Source of the DNA: Candidatus Phytoplasma asteris
GTDB taxonomy: Bacteria > Bacillota_I > Bacilli_A > Acholeplasmatales > Acholeplasmataceae
Direction of reading: 5' to 3'
DNA length: 64,000 nucleotides
Assembly (NCBI RefSeq): GCF_038505995.1
Contig: NZ_CP128414.1
Coordinates: 708,692 to 772,691, forward strand
Shown: positions 42,613-52,982 of the stretch, one piece after another
Layout of the letters: the number at the start of each line of letters is the position of its first letter
Numbering within the stretch: the first letter of the stretch is position 1
The notes under the pieces: generated by a model
The model's input: the letters and a program-made list of their open reading frames with translations, nothing else
What the model was told of the DNA's origin: nothing
Database searches by the model: none
Made by a program: the position numbers and the translations under genes

Positions 42613-42852
42613 TTACTTAAAGACAAATTTAACTTTATCATTAATAATTTCTTCCAAAGCTTTACCAACTACTTTATTACACACAAGTTCAGGCAATTCT
42701 TTTTTTTGAGCTTCTATCACATGAGCAGTTTTGCTTGCAATATGAACTAATTTGTATTTGGAATTAATTTGATCCAACAATTTATCAATCGAAGGATAGA
42801 TCAAACCTTCCTTATTGTATTTTTTTTTATTTGTTTTACTATTGTTCTGCAT
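42613..42852 (-). CDS. rpoZ: RNA polymerase omega subunit
   Basis: Small subunit that helps assemble polymerase. IYPSIDKLLDQINSKYKLVHI followed by ASKTAHVIEAQKK and VGKALEEI is typical. About 79 residues. Two ATGs compete: 42858 lies only three bases after GGAGG, 42852 nine bases after it, so the second is preferred. It overlaps the gmk stop; gmk-rpoZ order is conserved in Firmicutes and Mollicutes. Confidence 0.88.
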   Translation of the reverse strand: MQNNSKTNKKKYNKEGLIYPSIDKLLDQINSKYKLVHIASKTAHVIEAQKKELPELVCNKVVGKALEEIINDKVKFVFK

Positions 42853-43477
42853 AACCATTATCCTCCAATATTTTTAAATAATTACGAATACTGCGTTTCG
42901 TTTTGGCATGTTCTGCTCTAATAATTGCAATAATACGGTCAGCAGCATTAGCCACTTCATCATTTACTACAATATAATCGTATTTGTGAGCTAAGTGAAA
43001 CTCGTTATTGGCTTTGGCAATTCGTTTTGCAATATTTGCTTCTTGTTCAGTGCCGCGTTTTTTTAAACGATCGTAGAGAGCTTTTTTTTCAGGCGGAACC
43101 AAAAAAATAAAAACTGTGTTTGGCATACGCTTTTTTCTTAAATGAGTGGCTCCTTCAACTTCAATTTCTAAAAACACTTCTTTTCCTTGTTTTAAAAAAT
43201 CTTGAATTTGCTTTTTAGGAGTTCCATAATAATGATCAATAAATTTAGCCCATTCTAAAAAACAATTATTTTCAATCCCTTTTTCAAATTCTTCTTTAGT
43301 TAGAAAATGGTAATCTTGACCGTCTTGTTCACCTGGTCGCGGTTTTCTGGTAGTAGCAGAAACAGAATACACAAAATTATGATTAGTCATTTCAAACAAA
43401 GCTTTTCTCACAGTGGCTTTGCCAACTCCTGAAGGTCCTGAAAGAACTATTAAAAGTCCTTTTTTATTTAATTTCAT
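42839..43477 (-). CDS. gmk: Guanylate kinase
   Basis: Phosphorylates GMP to GDP. LSGPSGVGKATV (P-loop, with Ala where most have Ser/Thr), SATTRKPRPGEQDGQDYHFL (GMP binding), EFEKGIENNCFLEWA, and YGTPK are visible. 212 residues, normal. AAGGTAAGTTAAC before the ATG. Cotranscribed with rpoZ (overlap). Confidence 0.95.
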   Translation of the reverse strand: MKLNKKGLLIVLSGPSGVGKATVRKALFEMTNHNFVYSVSATTRKPRPGEQDGQDYHFLTKEEFEKGIENNCFLEWAKFIDHYYGTPKKQIQDFLKQGKEVFLEIEVEGATHLRKKRMPNTVFIFLVPPEKKALYDRLKKRGTEQEANIAKRIAKANNEFHLAHKYDYIVVNDEVANAADRIIAIIRAEHAKTKRSIRNYLKILEDNGYAEQ

Positions 43478-43627
43478 GTTAACTTACCTTTTTTATTAAA
43501 TTTTGTGAAAGTGCTTAATAATATTAGTTGTGCTTAAATAATTTTAAAAATTGAAGATTAAAATTAAAAGTGGTTTTGATTAAAATAAACAATTGCCACC
43601 AAAAATTAATATTGATGTTAATATTGA

Positions 43628-46093
43628 TTAATTAACAATAATATTTAATAATTTATTGGGAATATAAATCATATTTTGAATGTTTTTATGGCATACAAAC
43701 TTATTAACTTTTGCATCTTGCAAAGCTAGAGTTTTAATTTGTTCTGAAGACAAATCACAAGGAAGTTCCAAAACAGCTCTTAATTTACTATTTACTTGAA
43801 CAATAATTTTTACTTGCAGTTGTTCTAAATGAGTTTTATCATGCAAAGGCCAAGTTAAAGCAACTAGTTGGTTGTTATTTTTCAAAATAGTTTGATTAAT
43901 TTCTTCTGTCAAGTGAGGAGCAATCGGATTTAATAGTTGCAAAAAGGTCTGTGCTTGTTTTTTGCCTATTTTTTGATGTTTATAAACTTGATTGACAAAA
44001 ATCATTAATTGACTAATAACTTTATTGAATTTCAATTTTTCATAATCTTGGGTTGTTTGAAAAATGGTTTGATGATAAATAGCGTTTAGAGAAGTTTCAA
44101 AATCATTTGGCATTGCAAAAGAAAACATTTGATAAACTCTATTTAAAAAACGTTGTATTCCTTTGAAACCTTTTTCACACCAACTTTTAATATCTTCTAA
44201 CGGACCCATAAACATGATATAAATTCGCAGTACATCAGCGCCGTAGCGTGCAAGCATTAAAGAAGAACTTACGCCGTTGCCTTTGGATTTAGACATTTTA
44301 GTGTGATCATTTCCCAAAATAATACCTTGATTAACTAATTTTTGAAAAGGTTCTTTGGTAGAAACTAAACCCAGATCGTATAAAAACTTATGCCAAAAAC
44401 GTGCATAAAGTAAATGACCAACAGCGTGTTCTGTTCCTCCAATGTATAAGTCTACTGGCAAATAATAGTCAAGTAGTTCTTTTGCTTTGGTGGTATTTAA
44501 TGGGATTAGACCCAAATAATTTTTCAAAATATAGCCAATATAGTACCAAGAACTACCTGCAAGTTGTGGCATAGTGTTAGAATCTCTGCGATATTTTTTG
44601 CCATCTTTTTCAAAATATAGCCAAAAATGGGCTTTGGAGAGAGGTGATTCGCCTGTGCCTGATGGTTTGATTTGTTCCAAAAAAGGAAGTTCTATGGGCA
44701 AGTTTGCGTCGCTATCAGTATAAATTTTATTGTTGGTGTCATCATAATAAATGGGGAAGGGTTCTGCCCAATATCGTTGGCGCGAAAAGACCCAATCACG
44801 CAATTTATAAGTATAATGAGAGTACCCTTGATTATTTTTTTCTAAAAATTGCAACATTTTAGTTTTGGCTTGTTCGTTATTAAGACCATTTAAAAAATCA
44901 CTATTGATGTGGATGCCTTCTCCCGTATAAGCTTCAGTTAAGGGAGGGTTGGTTTGGTTGGCGGTAGGATTTTCCAAATCAGAAGACGGGGGAGTTATAA
45001 CTTGAATCATTTTTAGACCATGTTTTTGAGCAAACTCAAAATCTCTTTGATCATGACAAGGAACAGACATTAAAGCACCTGTGCCATAATGAGGAAGGAC
45101 ATAATCAGCAATCCAGATAGGAATTTTGGTGTTATTGCAAGGATTAATTGCAAAACTACCCGTAAAAACACCTGTTTTGTCTTTATTGATGTCTCTTTCT
45201 AAGTCTTTTTTTTGTTTGGTTAATTCCAAATAATTGTTAACTGCTTGTTGGTATTCGGGTTTGGTGAGTTGTAAGGCTAATTCGTGTTCGGGCGCTATTA
45301 CTAAAAAAGTTACACCAAAAAGAGTATCAGGGCGAGTGGTGAAAGTTTTTAAAGTTATTTTTTGATCAGAAACTGGAAAAGAGACGATTGCACCTTGATT
45401 TTTGCCAATCCAATTAGCTTGCATTTCTTTCACATTTAAAGGCCAATTAACTAAATTAAGGTCGTCTAAAAGTCTGTCTGCATATTGAGTTATTTTTAAA
45501 ACCCATTGTTTCATCTTTTTTTTAACAACTGGATGATTGCCTCTTTCAGAAAACATCCCTTTTTCATTAGAAATTACTTCTTCATTAGCAAGCACTGTTC
45601 CTAAATTAGGGCAAAAATTTACTTCTGTATTTTTGAGAACTGCTAGTCCTTTTTCGTAAAGTTTTTTAAAAATCCATTGAGTCCAGGAATAAAAATAAGG
45701 ATCTGAGGTGGCAAGTTCTCTATCCCAATCAACACTTTTACCAATACTTTGAATTTGTTTTTTAAAATTATTGATGTTTTCATAAGTAAAAGTGCGGGGG
45801 GGTTTGCCTGTTTGCAAAGCATATTGTTCGGCAGGCAGCCCAAATGAATCCCAACCAAAAGGATGCAAAACATTAAAACCTTGCATGCGTTTGAACCTAC
45901 TCATAATATCGCTTGCAGTATAACCTTCAATATGGCCTACATGAAGCCCTTCAGAAGAAGGATAAGGAAACATATCAAGACAATAAAATTTCTTTTGTGA
46001 AAAGTTATCTTGAGTTTTGAACACCTTATTTTGTTGCCAATAAAGTTGCCATTTATGTTCTATTTGTTTAAAATCATAAATTAATTTTGTCAT
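43628..46093 (-). CDS. leuS: Leucyl-tRNA synthetase
   Basis: Charges tRNA-Leu. Class I: HVGH (51-54, the HIGH motif) and KMSKSKGNG near 595; CP1 editing domain with [11 protein letters not shown] and the [15 protein letters not shown] editing site, so proofreading is probably retained. 821 residues, normal. Start has AAGGCTTTCGAGTATG. It stands alone between gmk and acpP; terminators not obvious. Confidence 0.97.
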   Translation of the reverse strand: MTKLIYDFKQIEHKWQLYWQQNKVFKTQDNFSQKKFYCLDMFPYPSSEGLHVGHIEGYTASDIMSRFKRMQGFNVLHPFGWDSFGLPAEQYALQTGKPPRTFTYENINNFKKQIQSIGKSVDWDRELATSDPYFYSWTQWIFKKLYEKGLAVLKNTEVNFCPNLGTVLANEEVISNEKGMFSERGNHPVVKKKMKQWVLKITQYADRLLDDLNLVNWPLNVKEMQANWIGKNQGAIVSFPVSDQKITLKTFTTRPDTLFGVTFLVIAPEHELALQLTKPEYQQAVNNYLELTKQKKDLERDINKDKTGVFTGSFAINPCNNTKIPIWIADYVLPHYGTGALMSVPCHDQRDFEFAQKHGLKMIQVITPPSSDLENPTANQTNPPLTEAYTGEGIHINSDFLNGLNNEQAKTKMLQFLEKNNQGYSHYTYKLRDWVFSRQRYWAEPFPIYYDDTNNKIYTDSDANLPIELPFLEQIKPSGTGESPLSKAHFWLYFEKDGKKYRRDSNTMPQLAGSSWYYIGYILKNYLGLIPLNTTKAKELLDYYLPVDLYIGGTEHAVGHLLYARFWHKFLYDLGLVSTKEPFQKLVNQGIILGNDHTKMSKSKGNGVSSSLMLARYGADVLRIYIMFMGPLEDIKSWCEKGFKGIQRFLNRVYQMFSFAMPNDFETSLNAIYHQTIFQTTQDYEKLKFNKVISQLMIFVNQVYKHQKIGKKQAQTFLQLLNPIAPHLTEEINQTILKNNNQLVALTWPLHDKTHLEQLQVKIIVQVNSKLRAVLELPCDLSSEQIKTLALQDAKVNKFVCHKNIQNMIYIPNKLLNIIVN

Positions 46094-46196
46094 ACTCGAA
46101 AGCCTTCTATATTTGTTTTAACTTTTATAATGTGTTATAATGTGGGAATAAATTTAAATTAATTGTGAAAATGATTGAAAAAGAAAATTAGTTAGT

Positions 46197-46427
46197 TTAA
46201 GGGGTGTTTTTGGTGATGTAAAAAACGATATCTTGAACGGTTTTAAAATTTTGTAAAGTTGCATCACTAATGTTGATTTGAAATGTTTTTTCTACTTCCA
46301 TAACTAGTTCTAAAGCGTCTAGCGAATCAAGTCCTAAATCTTCTTTAAAACGAGTGTCTAAAGTAATTGTAGAAGCGTCTAAAGATAATTGGGTGGCAAT
46401 TAAAGCTTTAATTTTTTCAAAAACCAT
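46197..46427 (-). CDS. acpP: Acyl carrier protein
   Basis: 76 residues with DLGLDSLDALELVMEVE, where S35 receives the phosphopantetheine. GGAGAAAT ribosome site. Phytoplasmas lack a fatty-acid synthesis pathway, so the protein probably serves lipid acyl transfer (for example PlsX/PlsC-type) rather than chain building; that is inference. Confidence 0.95.
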   Translation of the reverse strand: MVFEKIKALIATQLSLDASTITLDTRFKEDLGLDSLDALELVMEVEKTFQINISDATLQNFKTVQDIVFYITKNTP

Positions 46428-46697
46428 TTTTTTATTTCTCCTTCAAAAAAGCAATAATTGCTTAATAATATTATACTAAAAAAATCTTTTTTTAATTGTT
46501 GCATTTGCCAAAATAAAAATAAAAGTAAATTATTTGCTTGTGGGTTGGTGTGTAAGTTTGCAAAATAAGGTGGTCTGAAATGGAGTTATTTTGATTGTAA
46601 GTTATAAAAAGGTGCCTATTTACAAGAAACAAACTAAAATATTTTATTCAAATAATTTAGTTTGCCAATGAGAAATTATTTAATTTTGGAAGTGTTT

Positions 46698-47756
46698 TTA
46701 TTGAAATAAAATTTCGTTAACTTTTTTTTCGTCTAATTGATTTACTAACAAAGTTAAAAGTTTAACAGTGTTTATGATGTCTTGTTTGTGAACTACAGAA
46801 GTGTGGGAATGAATGTAGCGTACAGGAACGCCAAAAGATAAGGAAGCGGCTCCTTCGCGCACTAAATGCATAGTTGCAGCATCAGTTCTACCACCACTGC
46901 CACTTATTTCTTGCACAGGGATATTGTTTTGGGCAGCGATTTTAAGGACAAAATTACGCAATCCTTTGTGAGCGACTAAGCCCCCATCATAAACTAAAAC
47001 TTGAGGACCTTTTCCTAGAGTGTGCCCTTCTTTTTCGCCCCCTGGAACATCATTTCCAATACCAGTATCAACAGCAATAGCAATTTGAGGGTGTACTTTG
47101 TGAGCACTGGTTTGAGCTCCGCGTAGTCCTACTTCTTCTTGGGTAGTAAAAACACCAAAAAATTGATTGGTAGTAGGATTGACATTTTCTAAAACTTGCA
47201 TCACAATTGCAACTCCCACGCGATTATCTAAGGCTTTTGCAAGGAGATAATCAGAATTACCAAGCGTGCTGAATTCTATATAAGGAGTTACCATATCACC
47301 AACGCGAACGCCTAATTTTAAGGCTTCTTCTTTGTTGGCAACTCCAATATCTAAATACATAGAAGAAGTGTTGATAACTTGATTGCGCTCTTGAAAAGAC
47401 ATTACATGCGGAGGTTTGCAACCAGTAACTGCTTTAAGAACACCTTTATCGGTGTGAATTTGCCAAACTTGAGCAAGCATCACTTGAGAAAACCAACCAC
47501 CAAGAGTTTGGAATTTGATAAAACCTTCTGGAGTAATTTGCTTAACTATTAAGCCTATTTCATCCAAATGTCCTGCAAACATAATGCGAGGTCCTGTTTT
47601 TCCTTTACAAGCAATCACAGAGCCTAAATTATCATATTCGATGGAGTCTACTTGGTTTTTGATTTTGTCAACTACATAATTAGCAACTGCTTTTTCTTGA
47701 CCTGGAATACCATTTAACATTGTTAAATCTTTTAATAAAGAAACTAAATCACTCAT
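46698..47756 (-). CDS. M42-family metallo-aminopeptidase
   Basis: Cytosolic, two-metal aminopeptidase, often mis-called endoglucanase. MFAGHLDEIG (first metal His), LAKALDNRVG (bridging Asp), TTQEEVGLRGA (Glu pair), VAVDTGIG, and RYIHSHTSVVHK are present. About 352 residues. The first ATG (47762) lies only two bases after AGGAG, the second (47756) eight bases, so the second is preferred. The gene overlaps the preceding membrane-protein gene. It degrades peptides taken up from the host. Confidence 0.93.
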   Translation of the reverse strand: MSDLVSLLKDLTMLNGIPGQEKAVANYVVDKIKNQVDSIEYDNLGSVIACKGKTGPRIMFAGHLDEIGLIVKQITPEGFIKFQTLGGWFSQVMLAQVWQIHTDKGVLKAVTGCKPPHVMSFQERNQVINTSSMYLDIGVANKEEALKLGVRVGDMVTPYIEFSTLGNSDYLLAKALDNRVGVAIVMQVLENVNPTTNQFFGVFTTQEEVGLRGAQTSAHKVHPQIAIAVDTGIGNDVPGGEKEGHTLGKGPQVLVYDGGLVAHKGLRNFVLKIAAQNNIPVQEISGSGGRTDAATMHLVREGAASLSFGVPVRYIHSHTSVVHKQDIINTVKLLTLLVNQLDEKKVNEILFQ

Positions 47757-48378
47757 TTTCATTCTCCTTTTTGGATTCGTGTAAACTAGCGGTTTGGAAT
47801 TGTTTAATTCCTGTAAATGTAAGATAAATACTGTGCATTAAAGATAAAACAGCAAATGATTTTAAAATGATATCTTTTAAGTTTTCAAATAAATTGCTAC
47901 CTAATCCGAAACAACCAAATCCAAACATTAAAAGATATAAAATGAAAAATGAAAAGTTTTGTTTCTTGAAATAATTAATATTTAAATTGATGAAGCTGTG
48001 AAGAACAAACATCAATGATAAACAATAGTTAAAAGTTAAAAGTTTACCAACTAAAGGGTTTTTGGTTTTTAAATCATCAATATTTAAAAAACCTAATCCT
48101 GGTAAAAAAAAGGCAGTAACAATGACAAAAACAAAGACAAAAGCTTCTAGGGCAAAGAAAAAACGAAGCTTGGATAAAGTTTTTTTGTATTTTTTAAAAA
48201 CTACTAAATAAGTAAATAGCGATAAAAGGACACCTAAGAAAAATAATCCTAGTTGGAATTTCAGACTTCCAAGTTGGAAAGTTTGGTCAAAAAAACAACA
48301 TCCAGCTACCAAAAGGAAAAAAGTTGCCAATAATAAAGAGTAAAATCCTTGTAAACGTTTTTGTTTCATTTGATTCAT
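47749..48378 (-). CDS. Membrane protein, six predicted helices
   Basis: 209 residues with five to six hydrophobic segments, and basic or polar ends. Not recognised as a named family. It overlaps the M42 peptidase gene by a few bases, and the RBS of that gene lies in its last codons, so the two are coupled. Start ATG with AGGAGTTATATAATATG. A link to peptide uptake is only inferred from the neighbour. Confidence 0.7.
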   Translation of the reverse strand: MNQMKQKRLQGFYSLLLATFFLLVAGCCFFDQTFQLGSLKFQLGLFFLGVLLSLFTYLVVFKKYKKTLSKLRFFFALEAFVFVFVIVTAFFLPGLGFLNIDDLKTKNPLVGKLLTFNYCLSLMFVLHSFINLNINYFKKQNFSFFILYLLMFGFGCFGLGSNLFENLKDIILKSFAVLSLMHSIYLTFTGIKQFQTASLHESKKENENE

Positions 48379-48517
48379 TATATTATATAACTCCTATTTT
48401 ATTTTTTCTAATTATTGTAAAATGAAAAAATTAAAAAATAATTATTCATGAAAAAACATACAAATCAAGTTTAAAATTAAAAAATGAAAAATCATGAAAA
48501 TACGTATTTTGAAATTT

Positions 48518-49516
48518 TTAAATTATTTTTTTAGCAAGAGCTTTTTTTAAAGCTGTAAGAATTTCGGCTTTTTTAAGTTTATGAAAATTAGGAACTTTGT
48601 GTTCTTTAGCTAATTTTTTTAACTCATGAAGCAACATTTTAGATAAATCTAAAGAAGGTTTTTTTGCTTTAACTTGGGTAGTTTGTGGTTTTGTTTCCAA
48701 AGTATCATCGCATTTTTCCTCAGAAAGTTCAGTAGATAAAACTTTTTCAGGTTGTAGAGAAGTTTTTTCTTCGGGTTGTGGTTGTGTTTCTTGTTGCAAA
48801 ACTTCAACAGCTTTTACAGATTCAACTGTTTTTTCTTGTAAAGAAGGTTTAGCTTCTAAATTTTGAGTTTGTTCAGTTTGTTCTTTGGTTGGTTCTGTTT
48901 TTTCTTGTTGTAATTCTTGTGTTTGTTCTTGCTCTTTTGTTTGAGTGGGTTCTTTTTGTTCTAATTTAGGAGCATTTTCTTTTAATTCTTTTTTTTCTAA
49001 TTTTGGCGAATTTGCTTCTTCTAATTTTTCTTGAGTGGTTTGTGTTTTTGGGGTTTTTTCAAGTTGAGATGGTTTTTCTTCTTTTTGTGCAAGTTGGTTT
49101 AATTGTTCTTCTTGTAATTTATTTACTTGTGCTTCTTTTTGTTTTAATGTTTGTTGAAATTGCACTAAGGCTTCTTTTGCTAATTGAACATATTGTGCGA
49201 AAGTTTCTGGGTGTAAGTGTGCTAAATCTGCTAATACTTTACGATTAACATCTACTTTTGCCAAAGCAAGTCCGTGCATTAAACGAGAATACTGCATGCC
49301 GCATAACATAGCACCAGCGTTAATACGGGAGATCCATAATTTACGAAAATCTCTTTTTCTTTGTTTGCGGTCTCTATAAGCGTATTGCAAAGAGCGCATT
49401 ACTTGCTCGTGAGCTGTTTTGTAAAGAGTGCTTTTGGAACCAAAATATCCTTTTGCCATTTTTAAAACTTTTTTGCGACGACGGTGTCTTGCAGGAGTAA
49501 AACTAATTTTTGCCAT
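48518..49516 (-). CDS. rplT: Ribosomal protein L20 with a long extra C-terminal tail
   Basis: Residues 1-120 are ordinary L20: [54 protein letters not shown]20 normally ends near 118, but this protein runs to 332. Residues 120-285 are a low-complexity Gln/Glu/Lys/Thr-rich stretch with repeated LEQKEP- and EQTQ-like units; residues 290-332 ([20 protein letters not shown], then [15 protein letters not shown]) look like a SAP/Rho-N-type nucleic-acid-binding motif. AAAGGAAAAAGAATATG before the start. It follows rpmI by 14 bases in the conserved infC-rpmI-rplT operon. Confidence 0.95.
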   Translation of the reverse strand: MAKISFTPARHRRRKKVLKMAKGYFGSKSTLYKTAHEQVMRSLQYAYRDRKQRKRDFRKLWISRINAGAMLCGMQYSRLMHGLALAKVDVNRKVLADLAHLHPETFAQYVQLAKEALVQFQQTLKQKEAQVNKLQEEQLNQLAQKEEKPSQLEKTPKTQTTQEKLEEANSPKLEKKELKENAPKLEQKEPTQTKEQEQTQELQQEKTEPTKEQTEQTQNLEAKPSLQEKTVESVKAVEVLQQETQPQPEEKTSLQPEKVLSTELSEEKCDDTLETKPQTTQVKAKKPSLDLSKMLLHELKKLAKEHKVPNFHKLKKAEILTALKKALAKKII

Positions 49517-49530
49517 ATTCTTTTTCCTTT

Positions 49531-49737
49531 CTATAATCCTCTAATAAGAGTTTTGATTCTGTTGTAATCACAAAGTTTAACACAAGTAACTCCTCTTAGT
49601 TGGCGGTTTTGTTTAGTAGTTTTGGAAGCTGCAAGGTGATTTTTGTAGGCGTGGCCTCTTAATAATTTTTTCTTTTTAGAAATTTTAATTCGTTTTTTAA
49701 GCCCGCTGTGGGATTTTTTCTTAATCACTTTAATCAT
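49531..49737 (-). CDS. rpmI: Ribosomal protein L35
   Basis: 68 residues, very basic: [20 protein letters not shown] and [33 protein letters not shown] precedes the ATG. Second gene of infC-rpmI-rplT, with tight spacing to rplT and 132 bases after infC. Confidence 0.95.
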   Translation of the reverse strand: MIKVIKKKSHSGLKKRIKISKKKKLLRGHAYKNHLAASKTTKQNRQLRGVTCVKLCDYNRIKTLIRGL

Positions 49738-49869
49738 CCTTTCTTATTTTATTTATTTTTAATTTTTAATTGGGTGCAAAAAAATATTTTTGGTTTGTAA
49801 ATTGGTTGAGTCGCGTTTTGTTTTGGGTAATTTTTCATCCATTCCAATACCATTCATAACCTTTAAGGG

Positions 49870-50403
49870 TTATTTTAAAGGGGACAGAACTGCTGTTAGT
49901 TGATTGCCTTGTAATTTTAAAGGAGTCTCAATTTGAGATAGGTTTTTCAAATCTTGCATAACTTGTTTAAAAACTGTTTCTCCTAATTGAAAATTATTAA
50001 TCATACGACCACGAAAACGCATACTAACTTTTACTTTATCGCCTTGTTTTAAAAATTTTTGAGCTTGTTTAATTTTAGTATTTAGATCATTTTTATCAAT
50101 GGTAGGATTGAGGCGAATTTCTTTTAAAACAATAATTTGGGTTTTCTTTTTGGCTTCACGAAGTTTTTTTTGTTGGTTATAACGATGTTTTTGATAATTC
50201 ATTAGTCGCGCTACCATCGGTGAGGCATCTGCGTTTACCACTACAATATCAATTTCTTTTTGTTCTGATAATTTTAAAGCTTCTTTTTGGTCAAAAACAC
50301 CTAATTGTTCGCCTTTTTCATCAATAATGAGGTATTTTCCTTGTGGGATATTTTCATTATATAAATCAGAATTGGAACTTTTTTTAAATTTGTTGATTTT
50401 AAT
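49870..50403 (-). CDS. infC: Translation initiation factor IF-3, with ATT start codon
   Basis: Binds the 30S subunit and checks start codons. DLYNENIPQGKYLIIDEKGE (N domain), linker KKTQIIVLKEIRLNPTIDKN, and C domain KFLKQGDKVKVSMRFRGRM. The longest open frame begins with an ATG 56 codons upstream, but that would add an unrelated hydrophobic peptide. A perfect AAAGGAGG lies eight bases before ATT at 50401-50403, from which the product is 177 residues, the normal size. ATT starts are known in infC of other bacteria, where IF-3 represses its own synthesis. First gene of the L35/L20 operon. Confidence 0.93.
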   Translation of the reverse strand: MKINKFKKSSNSDLYNENIPQGKYLIIDEKGEQLGVFDQKEALKLSEQKEIDIVVVNADASPMVARLMNYQKHRYNQQKKLREAKKKTQIIVLKEIRLNPTIDKNDLNTKIKQAQKFLKQGDKVKVSMRFRGRMINNFQLGETVFKQVMQDLKNLSQIETPLKLQGNQLTAVLSPLK

Positions 50404-50808
50404 ATTTAAAACCTCCTTTAGGTTTAGGGTTATTTTGTAAAAATGAAATGAAATGAAATGACATAACATGAAAATGAAACAAGGCAAAAAGAGAAAATAA
50501 AATAAAAAAAGAGAAACGCCCAATGAACATTTCTCTTCTCTAAAATAACTAACACTAAATGTTTTTTGCATTTTTTTTACAAAAAAATTAAATGTTTATG
50601 TGCCATTTGCCTAAAAACTAATTGTTAATCAGGCGAGAGAAAACTCTTCTTTTCACGTTAATATCATAAGATTATTACAAAATCTTTGATAATTTTTATA
50701 ATTGTATTTTGAATATTATAAAATAAAACAATAACAATACCGTAATAATTATATAATAAAAAGTGCGGTTTGTCAATAGTTTTTGGGGGGATTTTGGCAA
50801 TTAAGATG
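50404..50808 (-). promoter_or_regulatory. infC operon leader with terminator-like attenuator
   Basis: Minus-strand leader between thrS and infC. A GAGAAA/TTTCTC stem (50511-50535) is followed by a T-run of at least seven (50504-50510), which is a good intrinsic terminator ahead of infC. A second GAAGAGTTTTCTC element (about 50633-50655) upstream could pair with it. Firmicutes regulate infC-rpmI-rplT by an L20-binding attenuator in the same position; whether this leader is of that class is inferred. Confidence 0.6.
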
Positions 50809-52734
50809 TTATTTTTTTTGCAAAACTTGGTCTTTTAATAAAGAAACAAACTCATCAACTTTAATTGTGGTTTGTTGGTGAGAGCCATATTTTCTAAAAG
50901 TAATTAAATTGTTAGTCATTTCGTTGTCGCCAATTACAACTTGATAAGGAATTTTTAATTTTTGTGCTTCTCTAATTTTATAACCCAAAGTAGTATCTTT
51001 GGAATTAATTTCTACTCTGAAATTTTGTAATTGTAACATTTCTTTAATTTTTTGGCTAAATTCCAAATGTAGAGGAGCAGACACAGGAATTAAAAGCACT
51101 TGTACAGGAGCAAACCATAAAGGAAAAACACCCTTTGTTTCTTCTACTAAATGCGCTAAAAATCTTTCCATAGTAGAAACAACTGCGCGGTGAATGACAA
51201 CAGGACGATGGTGTTTGTTGTCTTCTCCAATAAAAGTAAGATCAAATTTTTGAGGGAGCAAAAAATCAAGTTGTACTGTTGATAATGTTTCTTCGTTGCC
51301 TAGGGCAGTAAACACTTGCACATCTAATTTAGGACCATAAAAGGCAGCTTCTCCGATGGCTTCTTTAAAGGGTAGGCTCAATTCTTGAATAGTTTCTTTG
51401 AGGGTTTTTTCAGCGTGATGCCACATTTGATCGTCATTAAAATATTTTTCTGTGTCATTAGGGTCACGATAACTTAGGCGCAACTCATAATTTTTAATAT
51501 TAAAATCACGATAAACTTCTAAAATTAAATTAATAATTTTTTTCATTTCTTCTTTGATTTGGTCAGGACAGGCAAAAATATGAGCGTCATTAAGAGTCAT
51601 TTCTCTTACTCTTTGTAAACCAGAAACAGCTCCTGATTTTTCAAACCGATGCATCATTCCTAATTCAGCAATACGCAAAGGCAATTCCTTATAACTATGA
51701 GGAGTTTTTTTATAAATCATCATGTGATGGGGGCAATTCATTGGTCTTAAAACTAGTTTTTCACCATTTTCCAAAGTCATGATGGGAAACATATTAGAAG
51801 CATAATGGTCCAAATGTCCAGAAATACGGTAAAGTTCAGTATTTGCCATAATGGGCGTATAGACATGATGATAATCATAACTTAATTCTTTGTCAACAAT
51901 ATATCTTTCAACGATGCGCCTTACAGTAGCTCCTTTAGGAAGCCAAAAGGGAAGTCCCAAACCAACTTCTTTATTAAACATGAATAAATCTAGTTCTTTG
52001 TTAAGTTTTTTGTGGTCGCGCTCTTTTCTTTCTTCCAAAAGTTGCAAGTGGTCCGCAAGCGCTTTTTTTTTGAAAAAAGAAGTACCATAGATGCGAGTCA
52101 AAGTTTTGTTTTTGGCATCTCCTTGAAAATAAGCTCCTGATATTTTTAAAAGTTTAAAATGTTTAATAAGGCTTGTTTTGGTTACATGACCGCCGCGGCA
52201 AAGATCAAAAAATTCTCCTTGACGATAAATACTGATAGTCTGGTCGCGAAATTTTTCCAGCAAAACTTGTTTATAAGGGTTGCAAGCAAATAATTTTTGG
52301 GCTTGTTCGAAAGAAACTTCTTCTCTTGTAATGGGGTGGTTTTCCAAAGAAATTTGATGCATTACTTTTTCAATGGCAAGAAAACCTTTTTCCGAAATGG
52401 TGTGATTTTGAAAATCAATATCATAATAAAATCCTTCTTTAATGGCAGGTCCTACTGTAAAAAGGGCACCTGGATAAAGTCTTGCAACGGCTTGCGCCAT
52501 AAGGTGAGAGGTGCTGTGATTAAGAACTTCCAAAGATTTAGGATCAGATTCGGTTAAAATTTCTAAATTGCCGTTTTCTTTCAAAGGAAAATCAAGTTCG
52601 ATTGGTTGGTCGTTGAAAAGGGCTGCAACTGGTTTTTTGAAATGTGTAGATAAGTGTTTTTTCCAAATTGACAAAGGAGTTATACCTGAAATAAATTCTT
52701 GTATTTGGTTGTCAAAAAAGCTGATTTTAATCAT
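50809..52734 (-). CDS. thrS: Threonyl-tRNA synthetase
   Basis: Charges tRNA-Thr. TGS domain at the N-terminus, editing domain with [11 protein letters not shown] (HxxxH) and a CRGGHVTKT segment, class II motifs (motif 2 [20 protein letters not shown], motif 3 near the end with GPLWFAP-like FPLWFAP), and an anticodon-binding domain. 641 residues, normal. AAAGGGTTTTTATG at the start. It lies upstream of infC as in many Firmicutes. Confidence 0.97.
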   Translation of the reverse strand: MIKISFFDNQIQEFISGITPLSIWKKHLSTHFKKPVAALFNDQPIELDFPLKENGNLEILTESDPKSLEVLNHSTSHLMAQAVARLYPGALFTVGPAIKEGFYYDIDFQNHTISEKGFLAIEKVMHQISLENHPITREEVSFEQAQKLFACNPYKQVLLEKFRDQTISIYRQGEFFDLCRGGHVTKTSLIKHFKLLKISGAYFQGDAKNKTLTRIYGTSFFKKKALADHLQLLEERKERDHKKLNKELDLFMFNKEVGLGLPFWLPKGATVRRIVERYIVDKELSYDYHHVYTPIMANTELYRISGHLDHYASNMFPIMTLENGEKLVLRPMNCPHHMMIYKKTPHSYKELPLRIAELGMMHRFEKSGAVSGLQRVREMTLNDAHIFACPDQIKEEMKKIINLILEVYRDFNIKNYELRLSYRDPNDTEKYFNDDQMWHHAEKTLKETIQELSLPFKEAIGEAAFYGPKLDVQVFTALGNEETLSTVQLDFLLPQKFDLTFIGEDNKHHRPVVIHRAVVSTMERFLAHLVEETKGVFPLWFAPVQVLLIPVSAPLHLEFSQKIKEMLQLQNFRVEINSKDTTLGYKIREAQKLKIPYQVVIGDNEMTNNLITFRKYGSHQQTTIKVDEFVSLLKDQVLQKK

Positions 52735-52982
52735 AAAAACCCTTTCTTTTGTAGTTTTTATTTTTTTGATCTTTTAAAAAATTGGGGAAAAACAAAGATA
52801 ATGGAGGATAAAAAATAATAAAGGGCAAAAAATTTTATATAAATAATAATGTGTGATATAATGTTTGTTTTATACTAAAAAATTAAATAACATATATCAT
52901 AACTATAACACAAATCACAAGAAAAAGGGAGTCTTTTTTTAGTAATTAGTTGATTGGTATTTATTATTTGGAATCTAAATTT

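Noticed and set aside
50404..50571. N-terminal extension of IF-3 from an upstream ATG
   Set aside because: The extension is hydrophobic, crosses a terminator hairpin and lacks a ribosome site, whereas ATT at 50403 has a perfect one and gives the normal protein length.
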